From Leptofilum sp965368765 (GTDB lineage: Bacteria; Chloroflexota; Anaerolineae; Promineifilales; Promineifilaceae): a stretch of DNA of 12,090 bases. How positions within the stretch are numbered: position 1 is the first letter of the stretch; each line of letters begins with the position of its first letter. The stretch covers positions 1 through 12,090 of the forward strand of contig CBDUOF010000152.1 in NCBI GenBank assembly GCA_965368765.1. The letters run 5' to 3'. The notes below the pieces were generated by a model. That model saw nothing but the letters and a program-made list of their open reading frames with translations. It searched no databases and was not told the origin of the DNA. Positions 10,199 through 12,090 of the stretch are shown here, piece by piece. The position numbers and the translations under genes were made by a program.

Positions 10199-12090
10199 AT
10201 GCCCAAACCTACCCGAATCATCAAATGGCGCATCCGACGCCAGCAGCGCAGACAGCGCAGTGGCCTGAACGTGTTTCGTTGGTTCACCGTGCTATTTTTG
10301 GCGTTGGCCACGGCCGTTTTCACCTTTTTGCTATTGGGGATTGTGGGCGTAACGGCCGTTTTCGCCAGCTTCACCCGCGACTTACCCGACTTCACCGAAC
10401 TGGAACAGCTCGGCCAAAGCAACAGCAGCGCCTTCGAAACCACCAAAATCTACGCCTGGGGCAATCCCACCCAGGCCAACCCAGCACAGCGCGATCTCAC
10501 CCTCATCTACGAAATCATCGATCCGCTGGGTGGCGACCGCCAGTGGGTGCCGCTCGACCAAATTCCGCAGCAGCTCATTGACGCCACCATCGCCATCGAA
10601 GACCGCACCTTCTGGACCAACCAGGGCTTCGATATGGTCGGCATTGGCCGCGCCTTCAATGAATTCATCCTGCAGGGCGGCGATATTCAGGGGGGCTCCT
10701 CCATCACCCAGCAAGTGGTCAAAAACAACCTCATCGAACCGGAACGGCGCATTGTGGGCGATGTGGGCTTGGACGATTATCAGCGCAAGCTTGAGGAGCT
10801 GCTGGTCGCCCGACAGGTCACCCAGAATTACAGTAAAGAACAAATTTTGGAATGGTATCTGAACACCAACTTCTACGGCAATCTGGCTTACGGCATCGAA
10901 GCCGCCGCCCGCATCTACTTCGACAAACCTGCCGCCGACCTAACGCTAGCCGAAGCCACCTTACTGGCCGCCATCCCCCAATCGCCGGCAATTAACCCGA
11001 TCAACAACCCGGAAGCGGCCAAAGTGCGACAAGAACTGGTGTTGAATGCCATGGTGCGGGAAGAGATGCTTTCGGCAGAAACGGCCGAATCCACCAAAGC
11101 CCTCCCCGTCCCTGTCGTCAACGCCATCGCCGACCGCTTCGACATCATCGCGCCCCACTTTGCCCTGTACGTGCAGCAGCAGCTGGAGCAGCTGTTCGGC
11201 CCTGAGCTGGTGCTCGGTGGCGGCCTGCGCGTTTACACCACGCTCGATCTCACCATCCAGCAGCAGGCAGAATGCGTGGCGCGGGCGCACGTCAGTCGCC
11301 TGTCCGGCGCGATTGGCCCCGGCCTCCCCGCCGACGAACAGAGCAGCTGTAATGCCCTGGCCTTCCTGCCACCATTGGCTGCCGGGGATGAAGGCGTGGA
11401 TCGGGATGTGGGCAATGCGGCCGTTCTCATGCTAGACCCACGCACGGCCGAAATCAAAGCGATGGTGGGCAGTTTGAATTATTGGGATGCCAGCATCGAC
11501 GGCTCGTTTAACGTGGCGGTCGATGGCCTGCGCCAGCCCGGCTCCTCGTTCAAACCATTCACCTACCTCACCGCCCTTAGCCAGGGCTACTCTGCTGCCA
11601 GCATGGTGCTGGACGTAGAAACCGATTTCAGCGAAGCCAACAACGGCCTCCCCTACGTACCGCAAAACTACGACCGCCAGTTCCACGGCCCCATGCGGCT
11701 GCGGCAGGCGTTGGCCAACAGCTACAACGTGCCCGCCGTGCAGGTGATGAGCTGGGTTGGGGTGAACAAAGTGTTGCGCACCGCCCACAGCCTGGGCATC
11801 AACAGCCTGGACCAGGGTAGCGGCAGCTACGGCCTTTCCCTCACCCTCGGCGGCGGCGAAGTGACCTTGCTCGATATGGTCTACGCCTTTTCGGTCATGG
11901 ACAACATGGGCGTGATGGTCGGCCAGCCCCGCCCGGCGGAGCAAATTCGCCCGGGCTACCGCACGCTGGACCCTGTGGCCATCCTGCGCGTGGAAGACCA
12001 AAACGGCAACGTGCTGTACGAATACAATCAACCGCAGCGACGTGAAATCTTGACGGCGCAGTTGGCCTACCTGATGAACGACATCTTGTC
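10199..12090 (+). CDS. Class A penicillin-binding protein, PBP1A type (3' end outside the window)
   Basis: A bifunctional peptidoglycan glycosyltransferase/transpeptidase; 630 residues are visible and the frame runs off the right edge with no stop. ATG 10199 has GGAG 4 bases upstream. Features in order: a very basic cytoplasmic tail (1-27, KPTRIIKWRIRRQQRRQR), one membrane anchor (about 28-57), the GT51 domain with IAIEDRTFWTNQGFD (131-145; catalytic Glu134), QGGSSITQQVVKN (164-176), RKLEELLVARQ (196-206) and LEWYLNTNFYGN (217-228), then a linker and the transpeptidase domain with SSFK (nucleophile Ser449, Lys452) and SYN (508-510). The KTG motif should lie beyond the window. The usual His in EDxxFxxH is Asn141, and there is a short insert after LIEPERR. 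It builds cell-wall glycan and cross-links outside the membrane. Codon choice is G/C-rich. Two ACGGCCGT copies fall in the membrane anchor as Thr-Ala-Val. Confidence 0.95.
   Translation, partial: MPKPTRIIKWRIRRQQRRQRSGLNVFRWFTVLFLALATAVFTFLLLGIVGVTAVFASFTRDLPDFTELEQLGQSNSSAFETTKIYAWGNPTQANPAQRDLTLIYEIIDPLGGDRQWVPLDQIPQQLIDATIAIEDRTFWTNQGFDMVGIGRAFNEFILQGGDIQGGSSITQQVVKNNLIEPERRIVGDVGLDDYQRKLEELLVARQVTQNYSKEQILEWYLNTNFYGNLAYGIEAAARIYFDKPAADLTLAEATLLAAIPQSPAINPINNPEAAKVRQELVLNAMVREEMLSAETAESTKALPVPVVNAIADRFDIIAPHFALYVQQQLEQLFGPELVLGGGLRVYTTLDLTIQQQAECVARAHVSRLSGAIGPGLPADEQSSCNALAFLPPLAAGDEGVDRDVGNAAVLMLDPRTAEIKAMVGSLNYWDASIDGSFNVAVDGLRQPGSSFKPFTYLTALSQGYSAASMVLDVETDFSEANNGLPYVPQNYDRQFHGPMRLRQALANSYNVPAVQVMSWVGVNKVLRTAHSLGINSLDQGSGSYGLSLTLGGGEVTLLDMVYAFSVMDNMGVMVGQPRPAEQIRPGYRTLDPVAILRVEDQNGNVLYEYNQPQRREILTAQLAYLMNDIL

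Noticed and set aside
10171..10581. 136-codon frame starting at ATG 10171
   Set aside because: It overlaps the penicillin-binding protein in another frame, and its product is a Pro/His/Arg-rich string without a recognisable domain.
11432..12031. 199-codon His/Val/Ala-rich open frame on the minus strand inside the penicillin-binding protein gene
   Set aside because: The low-complexity composition is that of an antisense frame of a G/C-rich gene, and it lies fully inside the transpeptidase domain coding region.
1..12090. CRISPR array, insertion sequence, integron or phage genes
   Set aside because: No regularly spaced identical repeats, no transposase or integrase frames and no attachment-site structure are visible; the repeats present are short and irregularly spaced.

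Overview
The window looks like chromosomal DNA from a Chloroflexota bacterium (Anaerolineae/Ardenticatenia/Caldilineae side). This is inferred from the protein styles: a long class II aldolase, a PBP1A with an EDRTFW...N GT51 motif, and a short RsmI. It is also suggested by a very frequent dispersed palindrome, ACGGCCGT, present in at least 16 exact copies in about 12 kb. No tRNA, rRNA, CRISPR array, insertion sequence or phage gene is visible.

Layout. At 1-409 is the C-terminal end of a multi-pass membrane protein cut by the window edge. At 482-2670 is a compact redox/detoxification-type cassette: a SnoaL-like protein and a zinc-free quinone reductase/alcohol dehydrogenase-like enzyme on the minus strand, divergent from an HxlR-family regulator with a single cysteine. 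The regulator has a readable promoter and a perfect inverted repeat next to its start. At 2771-3640 is a homologue of the Arm/Rmt (FmrO) family of 16S rRNA m7G1405 methyltransferases, the family that gives high-level aminoglycoside resistance. At 3795-6618 two glycolytic genes, class II fructose-bisphosphate aldolase and a phosphofructokinase with the pyrophosphate-type active-site signature, face away from each other across a shared promoter region. At 6670-8080 are rsmE and rsmI, convergent with rlmH at 8134-8610. At 8683-9897 is an alpha-oxoamine synthase family PLP enzyme, and at 10199 to the right edge a class A penicillin-binding protein that runs out of the window.

How the genes fit together. 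Four rRNA methyltransferases lie within 5.8 kb (Arm/Rmt-like, RsmE, RsmI, RlmH). By family their targets are all at the decoding centre or the adjoining intersubunit bridge (16S 1405, 1498 and 1402; 23S 1915). The aldolase/phosphofructokinase pair carries out neighbouring steps of glycolysis. The palindrome ACGGCCGT is present throughout the window except over about 2.7 kb (86-2809), which covers the regulator/reductase/SnoaL cassette and suggests that this cassette arrived more recently. The Arm/Rmt-like gene carries three copies, which argues that it is an old resident and not a recently acquired resistance gene.

A second repeat family (core ATCGGTAAACGG / GGTAATCGG) sits in the gaps around rsmI, rlmH, the oxoamine synthase and the penicillin-binding protein.
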